DNA of 5,527 bases from Paracoccaceae bacterium (GTDB taxonomy: Bacteria > Pseudomonadota > Alphaproteobacteria > Rhodobacterales > Rhodobacteraceae), in the NCBI GenBank assembly GCA_002401945.1, contig NVUP01000023.1, positions 59,509-65,035 of the forward strand. The letters run 5' to 3'. Position 1 is the first letter of the stretch. Each line of letters opens with the position of its first letter. A program made the translations under genes and the position numbers. Shown here one piece after another: positions 5,414 through 5,527 of this stretch. The notes beneath the pieces were generated by a model. That model had not been told where the DNA came from. It worked only from the letters and a program-made list of their open reading frames with translations, and made no database searches.

Positions 5414-5507
5414 TGATGGCCCTGTCGGTATGTCGCCGCCGTGTCATCGCATTCAAGCCAGGCGCGGAAATGTCGACCGTATCCATGGTACCAAATAAGC
5501 CAGAAAT

Positions 5508-5526
5508 ACCGCATGTCTTATGCGGT
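5508..5526 (-). terminator. Short hairpin at the right edge, possible terminator of an upstream gene
   Basis: ACCGCAT (5508-5514) and ATGCGGT (5520-5526) are exact reverse complements around a 5-base loop. On the minus strand the hairpin is followed by ATTTCTGGCTTATTTGG, which is moderately T-rich without a clean U-run. It could end the gene that lies beyond the window; purF is often preceded by cvpA, but no coding end of that gene is visible here. Confidence 0.3.
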
Positions 5527-5527
5527 C

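Noticed and set aside
5337..5486. 49-codon minus-strand ORF upstream of purF
   Set aside because: No ribosome binding site, no recognisable family, composition unlike a protein, and it overlaps the candidate promoter and palindromes. It is also not the C-terminus of CvpA.
1..5527. CRISPR array, tRNA or rRNA gene, insertion sequence or defence island
   Set aside because: No regularly spaced repeats, no cloverleaf-like segment with a TTCGA arm, no terminal inverted repeats, and no transposase, integrase, nuclease or toxin genes were seen.

Overview
This looks like an ordinary chromosomal segment of an alphaproteobacterium, most likely a marine Rhodobacteraceae (Roseobacter group) species. I base this on GC-rich codon use, the E. 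coli-type PurF, a stand-alone PilP/GspC-like domain of a kind I associate with this family, and TTGACC-type -35 elements. The assignment is from memory of the families, not from a database search. All seven supported genes lie on the minus strand, so the window is best read from right to left.

Right part (5527 to 3795): about 205 non-coding bases hold a short hairpin, candidate promoter elements and three small palindromes. They are followed by a complete purF (glutamine PRPP amidotransferase, first committed step of purine synthesis). A well-formed rho-independent terminator (3640-3673) closes purF.

Middle (3617 to 1206): a DUF2199 protein that probably starts with TTG; a 208-base gap with homopolymer tracts; an 82-aa protein that is essentially one small PilP/GspC-like domain; an SDR-fold protein that resembles YciK but lacks the usual catalytic serine; and a class I SAM-dependent methyltransferase of unknown substrate. 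The SDR and methyltransferase genes lack a convincing ribosome binding site. Each has a TTGACC box placed so that transcription could begin at or very near the ATG, which suggests leaderless mRNAs.

Left part (1205 to 1): a 164-base gap with a strong hairpin and a weak candidate promoter, then surE (5'-nucleotidase) overlapping pcm (protein-L-isoaspartate O-methyltransferase) by ATGA. pcm runs off the left edge. surE-pcm is a classic survival and protein-repair pair.

I found no mobile element, CRISPR array, tRNA, rRNA or defence cassette, and nothing I would call a new system. The observations most worth checking are the leaderless-gene geometry, the serine-less SDR, the solitary PilP-like domain, and the terminator sitting directly before the DUF2199 gene.
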